Positions 42,536 to 50,715 of a stretch of 64,000 nt of DNA are shown in pieces (position 1 is the stretch's first letter; every line of letters starts with the position of its first letter). The stretch lies in the NCBI RefSeq assembly GCF_005404945.1, contig NZ_BJDG01000003.1:124001-188000 (forward strand), given 5' to 3'. This DNA is from Lactiplantibacillus pingfangensis. GTDB taxonomy: Bacteria > Bacillota > Bacilli > Lactobacillales > Lactobacillaceae. The translations under genes and the position numbers were made by a program. The notes under the pieces are model-generated. The model was not told the origin of the DNA, searched no databases, and saw nothing but the letters and a program-made list of their open reading frames with translations.

Positions 42536-43344
42536 TGAGTACAATTCTGATTCAGAAAATGGACGGAACTACTTATGATCTGGATAAATTAGGCATTCGG
42601 GTAATATCTTTTGATCCACCCGGTCCTAATTACCAGTACACTTTTACCCAAATGAGTGAGTACCGGTCCGTCTTAACTGATACTCAAATGCAGCAAACGT
42701 CAATCCCTCTGGTATTTAAGGTTGTCGCGAATGATAACTATGATTACGAATTAATGCGAATGCGAGTATTGAAGACGTTTGCGGGCTATGAACCGTTTTA
42801 CGTTATCAATACCCGCATTTCATATTTGAGATGGAAAGTAGTTCCCGAGAGCTACTCATATTCGCGCCAGTCCAACTTTTGGGGAACTCAAGCGACAACG
42901 GTCAACCTGACGTGCATTGATGGTGCTGCTGAAACAGTTCTGACAACGCTTGATAAAGGCTTCTTGAATGGATTCGGAATGAGTGCGAATTTAATCAATA
43001 TTCCACAATACCAGTTCACTAATCAATCAAGTTTTACGGTTTGGAATGGTAGCACAATCCCACTGAGAGCAGAGGAACACCCTGTTTTAATTAGCATTGA
43101 TTGTGCTACTAGCAAGTCAGTGTCAATTACTAATCAGACAACAAATCAAACTGTCACGGTTACTGCACCACTCACTAGAGGACAACCATTAATGATTTAC
43201 GGATTAAAGATGGCTGTTGGTTCTACGTCAGTGTATGGCAAATCAAATCATGCCTACCTAGATTTCATGCCTGGTAACAACCAATTATCAGTTAGTGGGA
43301 TAAGCAATTTTACAATCAGTTTTAAGACACATTTCTACTACTAA
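42535..43344 (+). CDS. Distal tail protein (Dit)
   Basis: 269 aa. The N-terminal domain has the Dit-type DLDKLGIRVISFDPPGPNY, then VFKVVANDNYDYELMRMR and PFYVINTRISYLRWKVVPES. The C-terminal part is galectin-like and beta-rich. It forms the hexameric hub between tail tube and baseplate. It overlaps the tape measure by one base. Confidence 0.85.
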   Translation: MSTILIQKMDGTTYDLDKLGIRVISFDPPGPNYQYTFTQMSEYRSVLTDTQMQQTSIPLVFKVVANDNYDYELMRMRVLKTFAGYEPFYVINTRISYLRWKVVPESYSYSRQSNFWGTQATTVNLTCIDGAAETVLTTLDKGFLNGFGMSANLINIPQYQFTNQSSFTVWNGSTIPLRAEEHPVLISIDCATSKSVSITNQTTNQTVTVTAPLTRGQPLMIYGLKMAVGSTSVYGKSNHAYLDFMPGNNQLSVSGISNFTISFKTHFYY

Positions 43345-43358
43345 GGGAGGCTTCGGAA

Positions 43359-44477
43359 ATGTTGATCATAACGGATTACACGGGAGCAACAGAAGCTCTC
43401 AAAGTAGCAGATTTGCAAGAAACACAGCAATTAGGCCAAGTCACACAGTTAGATTTTACGACATGGAACGAAGAATCAAATTTGGCCGCATATAACATGC
43501 TTTCACCGCGCTGTTTAGTAGAATTGCCAGAAACTGGGGATTTGTTTCGAGTTACAGAAAATGACGGAGCCACACAGGGAACCTATTATAGTCGTTCATT
43601 AACCTTTTTGAGCGTCATGCAGGACCTTGACGATAAGATGGTTCATTCGTTGATTACGGGGAGCCAGTCTTTACAAACATGTATGAACATGATTGTAAGT
43701 GGCACCAAATTCACTTATACGATCCACGATAATATTGGCAATCATGATTTCGGTGATGAGGGATTTGGAAATGGTCACGGATTAGATTTGTTCTTAAACA
43801 CCCTGTCAGGCAGCTTTAACTTTGAATGGACCAATATAAACTACCATATCGACATCTACAGAACTGTCGGCAGGAAAGATGCTTTTGTATTCGTTGATGG
43901 CGATGACGTTTCTGCGGTAGCTGAGACCCAAGACTATACGACAATCACGACTAAAATTCATGGTGAGGGCAAGCATGATGACAACGACAAGCCGGTATGT
44001 ATATATGACTATACAAACCCCAATGTAAGTATTTATGGCGAAATTGAGGCTGATGACTTCCAGTCTGATTCAATTACAACTGTCGATCAATTAAAACAGT
44101 TGCTTCCAAGCAAAGTTCAATCCTATCCGAAGATTCAATATACGGCAAACTTGAATACTTTTGGTAAAGCTTCGCCAATTGGGGTAGAGAATGACGCTTC
44201 GATTGGCAATTACGGTTATTTGCGAACACGAAGTGGAGTTGACGTAAATACGCGGATCACAGCCAAAACGCTGTATTTGCAAAACAACCATTCGATCTCA
44301 ACGGTGACATTTGGGAATCTAAAGGAAGACCCAGCCATGATTACGGCTAGCCTACGAGCGAACCATAATCAAACAGTTGAAGAGATCAAACAAATCAAAA
44401 ATGAAAATAATCACTTGGCTACTGGGGTGGCTGCTAGCATAACGGCACTTGATAAGGTCGGTGACGTAAATGACTGA
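43359..44477 (+). CDS. Tail-associated protein (Tal / gp27-like hub)
   Basis: 372 aa. It has the prophage endopeptidase-tail fold: LIITDYTGATEALKVADLQ at the start, PRCLVELPETGDLFRVTEN, and TTITTKIHGEG in the mid domain. It ends in a short coiled region and lacks a separate lysin domain, so it is a short structural Tal. It caps the tail channel. A GGGAGG site precedes the ATG. Confidence 0.8.
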   Translation: MLIITDYTGATEALKVADLQETQQLGQVTQLDFTTWNEESNLAAYNMLSPRCLVELPETGDLFRVTENDGATQGTYYSRSLTFLSVMQDLDDKMVHSLITGSQSLQTCMNMIVSGTKFTYTIHDNIGNHDFGDEGFGNGHGLDLFLNTLSGSFNFEWTNINYHIDIYRTVGRKDAFVFVDGDDVSAVAETQDYTTITTKIHGEGKHDDNDKPVCIYDYTNPNVSIYGEIEADDFQSDSITTVDQLKQLLPSKVQSYPKIQYTANLNTFGKASPIGVENDASIGNYGYLRTRSGVDVNTRITAKTLYLQNNHSISTVTFGNLKEDPAMITASLRANHNQTVEEIKQIKNENNHLATGVAASITALDKVGDVND

Positions 44478-46101
44478 AATTAGGCCGATTGCCGATGCAA
44501 ATAAGATCGAGTTTTATCCACAAACACATTATCAAGCTGTTAAAGGTTTTGACGCTGGTGTGAACGGCTATATACAAAGTAATCCGGCGGCAGTTTTTAA
44601 TTTAATCAAAGCGAACGTTGAGGCTTGGCATGACGCATTGCCTACTTATTCAGTGGCAACGATAGTTAGCGATGGATTGATGTCTTTCACCGATAAGGCC
44701 AAACTTGATAGCCTACACCTTTACGCAAATGCAACCACGGCAAGCGACGGTCTCATGTCTGCCACCGATAAGATTAAGCTCAACGGCCTGCGGACTTATA
44801 GCCTTGTGACTAAGACTAGTGACGGCCTAATGGCGGCGAGCGATAAGTTAAAGCTTGATAGTAGTGCGTCGCTTGTTGAGTCAATGGCCGTTTCAAGTAG
44901 TCAGGCGGTCAGTGGCATTACAGCTATTTCTGCGGCAGCTGAAGTTGGCAAATCAGCGGCAGATAGTGCTGGCAAGGTCGCGACAAGTAACGCCGGGCAA
45001 ATTGAGTCGCAGGGTGTTGAGCTAAGCTCTGCACAGGGTTCAATCGACGATTTAAAGTCTGCTACGTCAACCAATGCTGTTGGGCTGAGTGAGGCAAAGT
45101 CATCAATTGGATCGGCTGCCAGTGCAATCGAGGCCAACTCGGCAAGTATTGTGAAGACGAGTGCGGCGGCAGTTACAAATTCAAGCGGCGTTATCAGGCT
45201 CCAAAGCCAAGTAAACAGCAACATCGCGCAAATCAGTGCAGTGTCTGGGGTTGCGAGTCAGGCCGTGAGTGCTAATGCGGTGACTTCTCAAGTGTTGACG
45301 ACCAAGGTTGACGAGTCAGCCTACAAGTCTGATCAAGCCGCAGCTACGTCTCAGATGGCTACCAAGGTTGGGACTAACGACTTCAATGCCTATAAATCTC
45401 AGGCCGCCAGTTCAGTTACCAGTGCCGCTGGTAAGGCCAACAGCTATGCAGACAGCGGTAGTTCTAAGGCACTTAGTTCGGCAAATCTTTATGCGGACAG
45501 TGCGGTGGCGGTCAGCACTAGCCAAGCGAAAAGCTATGCGACGAGTGCTGCCAGCCAGGCCAACACAGACGCGGAGAGCTACGCTAACTCAACCTTTGTC
45601 AAAAACACGACATGGACGACAGACAAAGCAACGCTAAATAGTCTAATTGCTGGCAAGGTCGCCACAACCGACTTTACTACTTACAAGACGCAAACTGCTG
45701 CGACAATCGGCGCCAAGTCTGTTTATCCAAAAGTTGTGGACTTGTCAGCAAGCCTAATGCCCGTCAATGCTTCATGGACGGTCACTAATGCCGTCATCTA
45801 TGCCGTGCAATTGACTGACACGATCGGTTATCTGAGCTTGCTCTTTAATGCAGTTTGCGTTAACCCACAATTGTCCAATACATCATGGGACGTGGCAACA
45901 ATCAGCAGTTCAACTGGAACGCCTAATGTAATTGTTGGTGATACTGGGCTTTACGGCGTAGCAAACGACAAGAGCAATGTAGGCAACGCATACATCTCGG
46001 CAACCTCAGGCAAGACAATGACGATCGGCGTTGAGCACAAGTTTTCGGTGGATGCAAACGCTATGAGAACTATAAATATGAAAATTCCACTCAAATATTA
46101 A
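44470..46101 (+). CDS. Baseplate/tail fibre protein with SDGLM repeats and long Ala/Ser coiled coil
   Basis: 543 aa. Three tandem fibre repeats of the form SDGLM-x3-DK-x-KL (about residues 66-125) are followed by about 270 residues of Ala/Ser/Val-rich heptad-like sequence (SAKSSIGSAASAIEANS). A C-terminal beta domain (about 410-543) carries WTVTNAVIYAVQLTDTIGYL. The layout suggests a trimeric fibre carrying a host-binding head. It overlaps the Tal gene by 8 bases. Confidence 0.78.
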   Translation: MTEIRPIADANKIEFYPQTHYQAVKGFDAGVNGYIQSNPAAVFNLIKANVEAWHDALPTYSVATIVSDGLMSFTDKAKLDSLHLYANATTASDGLMSATDKIKLNGLRTYSLVTKTSDGLMAASDKLKLDSSASLVESMAVSSSQAVSGITAISAAAEVGKSAADSAGKVATSNAGQIESQGVELSSAQGSIDDLKSATSTNAVGLSEAKSSIGSAASAIEANSASIVKTSAAAVTNSSGVIRLQSQVNSNIAQISAVSGVASQAVSANAVTSQVLTTKVDESAYKSDQAAATSQMATKVGTNDFNAYKSQAASSVTSAAGKANSYADSGSSKALSSANLYADSAVAVSTSQAKSYATSAASQANTDAESYANSTFVKNTTWTTDKATLNSLIAGKVATTDFTTYKTQTAATIGAKSVYPKVVDLSASLMPVNASWTVTNAVIYAVQLTDTIGYLSLLFNAVCVNPQLSNTSWDVATISSSTGTPNVIVGDTGLYGVANDKSNVGNAYISATSGKTMTIGVEHKFSVDANAMRTINMKIPLKY

Positions 46102-46112
46102 GGGGTGAGCAA

Positions 46113-46418
46113 ATGGCAAGTGCTTCAGACATTGTAACAGATGGATTTTCGACTGTTTTAGACGAAAATTTTAGAAATCAACTAGTTGGCAATTTTAAGA
46201 TCATCAAGGCCTTATTAGGTGGGATTGATGGGTTAGCCGATAAAGTGGATACAGATACTGATGCCAAAGTAAAGGATCTACAAGTAGAGTTAGAAGCTAA
46301 CCTTGATAAGCAGCTTAAACAGCTCGGAGCCCGAATTAATCGCATTGTTGTAGGCACCGATGATGAGTCGATAAGAATTGTTGTAACAGAAATTTTACAA
46401 GAAAAGGGGGTGATTTAG
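46113..46418 (+). CDS. Small coiled-coil baseplate protein
   Basis: A 101-aa protein starting MASASDIVTDGFSTVLDENF with a coiled-coil middle (VKDLQVELEANLDKQLKQLG). GGGGTGAG precedes the ATG. It is packed between the fibre and BppU-like genes. Structural role inferred from position. Confidence 0.65.
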   Translation: MASASDIVTDGFSTVLDENFRNQLVGNFKIIKALLGGIDGLADKVDTDTDAKVKDLQVELEANLDKQLKQLGARINRIVVGTDDESIRIVVTEILQEKGVI

Positions 46419-46419
46419 A

Positions 46420-47523
46420 ATGCAAACACTAACATATAAAATCGGTGCAGATAGACGTGCGCTAGTTAATAACGTGCAGAACTTTCAAATTAATTTCGAT
46501 TCTTCGAAGTTTAACTGGGTTCAAGCTCGGCAATATGAAAGCACTATGCGCCAAGTCTTTGCTAACGTCCAAAACGAGGACGGTACGCCGTTTGACCTAA
46601 CCGGTTGCAACATCTGGTTTGAAGGAATCTTGCCCGACAAGGTGCACAAGATTCTGGACGCTAGCCACGGAATCATCTTAGACCCACTGAATGGGCAATT
46701 CAGATTTGACATGCCAAAACAAGCGTTTGCGGTAGCTGGTAGCTACGTGCAGGCGTTTTTTAGAATCATGAAAGATGGCGACAGTGTAACTACGCTTGAA
46801 TTTGACCTGCAGGTCTTGGCTGACAAGGTAATTTCTGGGCTGATTCCTGCCGACTACATCACGCCGTTTGAAGACCTTTACGGCCAGCTTGAAGTAATCC
46901 TTACTAAGGCTGGGGACGACGCCAAAGCCTTGCTGGATACGTGGAAGCAGAACTTTGCCAACGCTGTTAAGACCATGACTGACCAAACAACATTGTTTGC
47001 AACCAACGGACAGACCTTAATTAACAAGTGGAAGCAAAAATTTAGCGATGCGGTAACTGCTTGGAACACCAACTATGCTGACTTAGTGGCGGCCAAGAAC
47101 GCGTTGACTGAGCAGTTCGCGGCACTGTCCAAACAGATCAGTGATAAAAACCTAGTCACAACCGACCAGATTAAGATGGAGACACTGGCGGGTTTAACCC
47201 TGTCAGTAGACACATCAGGTCTAGCAATTAATGATTATCCGCGGTTTAAGGCGTGGGGTTACTACAACGGCGCTGGCATCCCACAAACCGGGGATGGCTA
47301 TTTTGGAGTCAAGGACATGTTCGACTTTGACTTGAAGGTAACACTCCAAGATAACGGACAAACGGTAATCCCATACTTTAAGACTGCTGAAGTCACCAAG
47401 ACTTTGCCTGAATTCAATCCAAACCAGATCACCGTAAATAACGCGAGTGATCGCAAGTGGGTTTATTTGGTCTCAGACATCGCCACAATTGGCATCGAAT
47501 GCTTGAACGCGAAATTTAAATAG
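46420..47523 (+). CDS. BppU-like upper baseplate protein
   Basis: A 367-aa protein. The N-terminal 130 residues match the BppU N-terminal Ig-like fold (NFQINFDSSKFNWVQARQYE; DGTPFDLTGCNIWFEG; FRFDMPKQAFAVAGSYVQAF). A coiled-coil stalk (about 165-250) and a C-terminal beta domain follow. BppU links receptor-binding proteins to the baseplate in lactococcal-type phages. Confidence 0.8.
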   Translation: MQTLTYKIGADRRALVNNVQNFQINFDSSKFNWVQARQYESTMRQVFANVQNEDGTPFDLTGCNIWFEGILPDKVHKILDASHGIILDPLNGQFRFDMPKQAFAVAGSYVQAFFRIMKDGDSVTTLEFDLQVLADKVISGLIPADYITPFEDLYGQLEVILTKAGDDAKALLDTWKQNFANAVKTMTDQTTLFATNGQTLINKWKQKFSDAVTAWNTNYADLVAAKNALTEQFAALSKQISDKNLVTTDQIKMETLAGLTLSVDTSGLAINDYPRFKAWGYYNGAGIPQTGDGYFGVKDMFDFDLKVTLQDNGQTVIPYFKTAEVTKTLPEFNPNQITVNNASDRKWVYLVSDIATIGIECLNAKFK

Positions 47524-47534
47524 GAGGTTCTATC

Positions 47535-47642
47535 ATGAAAATTAAAAACACATTAGAATTTAACGGGGGGGGGCAGAAACACCTAAGCAACGGCGTTTCT
47601 AACCTCTTTGCCACTTTGATTGGTGGTGCTTACTATGGCTAA
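47535..47642 (+). CDS. 35-aa G-tract leader peptide, cassette 1
   Basis: ATG 47535 follows AGGAGGTTCT. The peptide begins MKIKNTLEFNGGG and ends IGGAYYG. Its stop overlaps the next gene (ATGGCTAA). The DNA contains nine G residues followed by a hairpin. A near copy lies at 49173-49274. It may be a small baseplate peptide or a translational leader for the tail-tip protein. Confidence 0.55.
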   Translation: MKIKNTLEFNGGGQKHLSNGVSNLFATLIGGAYYG

Positions 47643-48102
47643 CATTCAAATGATTGACCCTGCCCAAGCTGGTTGGGATGAAATTTTCAATCAGAATCTT
47701 AAGCTAATGGGAAATGGTAGCACCACATATTCGGACACAGGATATGTGAACGGTGCCATTACTTTACTCAATGGGATCACCCAATATAGCGACTATGAGG
47801 GCGATACGCCAAGTTATCGGATCATTCAAAGTGGTTCAATTGAGGCGCTTATCCTTAAAGGTTCAATTCGAGGATTTGATTTAGCAGTGGGCAATAATGA
47901 TGTAAAAGTTGCCACATTCCCGACCGCTGTTTTCGATTGGCTGAATTCGCACAAACAAACCAACGGCCATTGGTCAACAACGGCGATTGACCGTCAATTA
48001 AGTTGGCGAATCGGCACCGACAGCGGATTATATTTAAATTATAACTATCAGACGGTCACTAAGGACACTTGGGGACGGTTTGACACAGTATTTGTAGCGT
48101 AA
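47635..48102 (+). CDS. Tail-tip protein paralog 1
   Basis: 155 aa from ATG 47635, inside the leader peptide's end. The N-terminal adapter MANIQMIDPAQAGWDEIFNQN is related to the two paralogs at 48151 and 49267 (common core AGWD). The rest is beta-rich and ends GLYLNYNYQTV plus a short tail. Probable accessory baseplate or receptor-binding protein, by position and modular pattern. Confidence 0.65.
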   Translation: MANIQMIDPAQAGWDEIFNQNLKLMGNGSTTYSDTGYVNGAITLLNGITQYSDYEGDTPSYRIIQSGSIEALILKGSIRGFDLAVGNNDVKVATFPTAVFDWLNSHKQTNGHWSTTAIDRQLSWRIGTDSGLYLNYNYQTVTKDTWGRFDTVFVA

Positions 48103-48103
48103 T

Positions 48104-48130
48104 GGTCGTCCATAATTGGGCGGCCTTTTA
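48104..48130 (+). terminator. Weak terminator or hairpin between tail-tip genes
   Basis: GGTCGTCC and GGGCGGCC flank ATAATT, followed by TTTT. Read-through is probably needed for the genes downstream. Confidence 0.45.
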
Positions 48131-48150
48131 TATAGAAAGGAAGTTCAATT

Positions 48151-48558
48151 ATGAGCGTAAATTTAGTAACAGTAGATCCCGGTGCGGCTGGCTGGGATAA
48201 GAGTATTGAGGCCAACTTTGACGCGTTAAACCAAGATACGGGCGAGGTTCCGTTAACGATGATGGGTGCAGTGAAGAGACTGTATAGCAATAGTGTTCCA
48301 TCAGCCCGGCGAATTAACGGACAGGTCCACTTATCCAGTGGGATTAAGTCAACTGATGTCCTACCATCTAAGACGCAAATCTTAGCTTTGCCAGACCAAT
48401 TTATGGGACAGGAGAGCCTCATCTTCTTGTTTTGTCGCAACGACTCGACTCAAGAACCGTTTCCCGTATATGTAAGCGATGGTGGCCTTTTTATCGCAAA
48501 AGAACTACCGAGTGGCTGGAACCTTGATTTTAGCAATCTCTACTACCCGGGTAAATAA
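48151..48558 (+). CDS. Tail-tip protein paralog 2
   Basis: A 135-aa protein with AAAGGAAG upstream. The N-terminus VTVDPGAAGWDKSIEANF is almost the same as paralog 3, while the body diverges (QILALPDQFMGQESLIFLF; VSDGGLFIAKELPSG). Conserved adapter with variable body fits receptor-binding module exchange (inference). Confidence 0.65.
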   Translation: MSVNLVTVDPGAAGWDKSIEANFDALNQDTGEVPLTMMGAVKRLYSNSVPSARRINGQVHLSSGIKSTDVLPSKTQILALPDQFMGQESLIFLFCRNDSTQEPFPVYVSDGGLFIAKELPSGWNLDFSNLYYPGK

Positions 48559-48574
48559 GTAAAGGAGTATTCAA

Positions 48575-49027
48575 ATGAAGAGAGTAATTTATTTTTACAA
48601 TCTCAGCACTAAAGAGCTAGATCATAGTGAAGTGCTGATGGACGACATGGCACCAGTCCCAACTACTGGCACTAATGCGTCCGGTGAAGCACTCGGTGTC
48701 ACACTGATTAAGCCAGCAGACGGCCTTTACACGCCAATTAAAATTGACCTTGTGAAGCAAGCTTGGTTCGGTGCAACGCGTGAGGATTGGCTCGCAGGTC
48801 TTCCAGACCCGGCGCCAACAACACCGACCGCGGATCAACAGAATCAGGCCGCACTAATGTTGCAAGTGGCTCAAATGAAAACAGACCAAGCCAATTTCGA
48901 TGCGCAAATCATGTTACAAGTTGCTAGTTTGAAGAGCAACACAGCCACTGCACCAGCCACTGACGCAAGCACTACGACAACGCCGACTAACACAACCACT
49001 GACACGACAGCAGCACCAGTTGAATAG
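48575..49027 (+). CDS. 150-aa tail protein with Thr/Pro/Ala-rich end
   Basis: The N-terminal 70 residues are compact (MKRVIYFYNLSTKELDHSEV; GLYTPIKIDLVKQAWFGATRE). A helical Gln/Ala/Met segment and a low-complexity tail of Thr, Ala and Pro follow. It is encoded just before the XkdX-like gene, a usual order in Firmicutes phages. Function unknown. Confidence 0.65.
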   Translation: MKRVIYFYNLSTKELDHSEVLMDDMAPVPTTGTNASGEALGVTLIKPADGLYTPIKIDLVKQAWFGATREDWLAGLPDPAPTTPTADQQNQAALMLQVAQMKTDQANFDAQIMLQVASLKSNTATAPATDASTTTTPTNTTTDTTAAPVE

Positions 49028-49038
49028 GAGGAATTAAA

Positions 49039-49173
49039 ATGTTTGTATATGTTAAACAATTTTACCAAATGGGACTTTACACGGTGGCCGACTTAGCAAC
49101 CTTTAAAGCGGCTGCTATGATCACATCAGCGCAATACGACGAATTGACGACTAAAACTGCGGAGGTAGCGTAA
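49039..49173 (+). CDS. XkdX-like small phage protein
   Basis: A 44-aa protein: MFVYVKQFYQMGLYTVADLA followed by ITSAQYDELT, the short XkdX pattern. AGGAGGAATT precedes the ATG at 49039. Its stop overlaps the start of the second leader peptide. Common in tail regions; role unknown. Confidence 0.72.
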   Translation: MFVYVKQFYQMGLYTVADLATFKAAAMITSAQYDELTTKTAEVA

Positions 49174-49274
49174 TGATTAAAAATACATTAGAATTTAACG
49201 GGGGGGTAGAATGCCTATCTAACGGCATTTCTAACCCTGTTACAATCTTGATTGGTGGTGTTTACCATGGCTAA
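49173..49274 (+). CDS. 33-aa G-tract leader peptide, cassette 2
   Basis: The peptide starts MIKNTLEFNGGVECLSNG and ends IGGVYHG, closely like cassette 1. It has seven G residues and the same downstream hairpin. GGAGGTAGCGTA precedes the ATG. Its stop overlaps the start of tail-tip paralog 3 in the same ATGGCTAA arrangement. Confidence 0.55.
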   Translation: MIKNTLEFNGGVECLSNGISNPVTILIGGVYHG

Positions 49275-49710
49275 ACTAGTAAACATTGATTCTGGCGCTG
49301 CCGGTTGGGATAAGAGTATCGAAGCAAACTTTGAAGCATTAAATCAGGATAGCGGCTGGATTACGCCAACAATTATCGCGCCAGCTATGGCGCCAGTTGG
49401 CAACTCACCGGTTGAGATGAGACTTTATAAAGGGATCGTATTAATGGATGGCGGCGTTGTCCTGAGCGAAGACATTAACTTCGGTGGCGACGGTAATCCC
49501 ACAAATGCAGGAATTAAGATCATCAGTTTCCCAACGCAGTTTGCACCGGCTGGTGGCTGGATTTGGTGTGAAGCGGTTGAGAGTTTTGCCCAAGAAACTG
49601 CACGGATTAGCATTCAGCCAGACGGGATTTATTTACACAAGTCACTATTAAAGACGGCGTCACTAGATTTCGGCAGCGTCCCTGCATACATCGCAAAGGT
49701 AAGCAACTAG
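49267..49710 (+). CDS. Tail-tip protein paralog 3
   Basis: 147 aa from ATG 49267. The adapter NIDSGAAGWDKSIEANF matches paralog 2, and the body is different (VLSEDINFGGDGNPTNAG; ISIQPDGIYLHKSLLK). It ends the tail-tip block before the lysis genes. Probable accessory receptor-binding protein (inference). Confidence 0.65.
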   Translation: MAKLVNIDSGAAGWDKSIEANFEALNQDSGWITPTIIAPAMAPVGNSPVEMRLYKGIVLMDGGVVLSEDINFGGDGNPTNAGIKIISFPTQFAPAGGWIWCEAVESFAQETARISIQPDGIYLHKSLLKTASLDFGSVPAYIAKVSN

Positions 49711-49770
49711 GATTATCAGCAATTGAGTTGCATGATATTTCTTTGAAAATAATAAAGGAGATGATGCTAT

Positions 49771-50157
49771 GTGTCGAAAGGAATCAGAAAAAATTATTCA
49801 CTGCTAATCACAGGCGTTGAGATTATCATGCTCGGCGCTTTTTTTGTGGCAAATTCACTGCGATTCGATCGGCCGGACTTGCTGAATTCACTGGCGAGCC
49901 ACATCGACGACCCGCCGTTTGCAAGTATTGACATCATTGTGGGAACCATCATTGTGATGGTCGCCTACTTTGACATTCATCACTTAATCAAGTGGTGCTA
50001 CGCAGGTGCAGCGTTTATCTGGACGATTTATGGTTTTGCTTTCATGCTGCAGAACGTCGAAGTGATGGGTCACGCATTTAGACGCTTAGATTGCTGGTTG
50101 ATGTTTGGCATTGCAATCCGGGTAATTCTTGAATCGTGGGCTGGTGGGCGCAAATGA
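49771..50157 (+). CDS. 128-aa membrane protein before the holin genes
   Basis: GTG 49771 follows AAAGGAGATGATG. Three to four hydrophobic segments (SLLITGVEIIMLGAFFV; IDIIVGTIIVMVAYF; YAGAAFIWTIYGFAFML; WLMFGIAIRVIL). No family was recognised. It is the first gene of the lysis block and may be an accessory holin-like protein. Confidence 0.65.
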   Translation: MSKGIRKNYSLLITGVEIIMLGAFFVANSLRFDRPDLLNSLASHIDDPPFASIDIIVGTIIVMVAYFDIHHLIKWCYAGAAFIWTIYGFAFMLQNVEVMGHAFRRLDCWLMFGIAIRVILESWAGGRK

Positions 50158-50426
50158 ATTGGACAACAGTGGTTCAATCGTTTTTCACGTTTGCGACAGG
50201 TTTTGCGGCGGCACTGCTTGCTCTCAAAGGTAACATCGCCAAGGCTAACATCGGCAACGAGCGGATTTATGCGGATAAGACCGACGATCTATTTGATCGG
50301 ATTGATAAATTAACAGACGAGCGCGACGACCTCAAGGGTCAAGTCTTGAAGCTCCAATCAGAGGTCAAAGCTCTGACGCAAGCAGTTGAGAGCTTAAAGG
50401 ACGAGATGAAGAAAGAAGGAATTTGA
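50154..50426 (+). CDS. 90-aa membrane-tethered coiled-coil protein
   Basis: An ATGA overlap with the gene before. One N-terminal hydrophobic helix (SFFTFATGFAAALLAL) is followed by a coiled coil (DLFDRIDKLTDERDDLKG). This is the layout of spanin-like or XhlA-like phage lysis accessories. Function inferred from position only. Confidence 0.65.
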   Translation: MNWTTVVQSFFTFATGFAAALLALKGNIAKANIGNERIYADKTDDLFDRIDKLTDERDDLKGQVLKLQSEVKALTQAVESLKDEMKKEGI

Positions 50427-50427
50427 T

Positions 50428-50715
50428 TTGAGCAGTTTAGTAAATATTGCAAACGGCAGTACAGTGTTCCTGATTGCATTGGTGGTCTATTTGGTGGTAT
50501 GGGCAATCAAGCAAAGTAAGCTGGATAACCAATATCTACCGATCGTGGCTGAGATTATTGGCGGTGTGATTGGTTTGGCAATCAGCTTGCTTCAAGGCGA
50601 CGTAAGTGCAGTTCTTGGCGTAATCGATGGCTTAGCGGCTGGCGCGATCAGTGTCGGCGGCAACGAGCTTATCAAGTCAGTTGCCGCTGTGTTTCCGACA
50701 AAGGAGGCAAAATAA
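50428..50715 (+). CDS. Holin (A118/Hol118-like)
   Basis: 95 aa from TTG 50428. Hydrophobic segments (TVFLIALVVYLVVWAI; IVAEIIGGVIGLAISLL; GVIDGLAAGAISVGG) with a short charged linker KQSKLDNQYLP are typical of the A118-type holin family. It would permeabilise the membrane to release the endolysin encoded directly after it. Confidence 0.78.
   Translation: MSSLVNIANGSTVFLIALVVYLVVWAIKQSKLDNQYLPIVAEIIGGVIGLAISLLQGDVSAVLGVIDGLAAGAISVGGNELIKSVAAVFPTKEAK

Noticed and set aside
47562-47642. Frameshifting or phase variation at the nine-G tract fusing the leader peptide to the tail-tip gene
   Set aside because: Reading through in either other frame meets an early stop (TAA after ACC, or TAA after TTC), and the second cassette does the same (TAG or TAA). 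No fusion product is possible by a one-base slip. The tract may still affect translation level.
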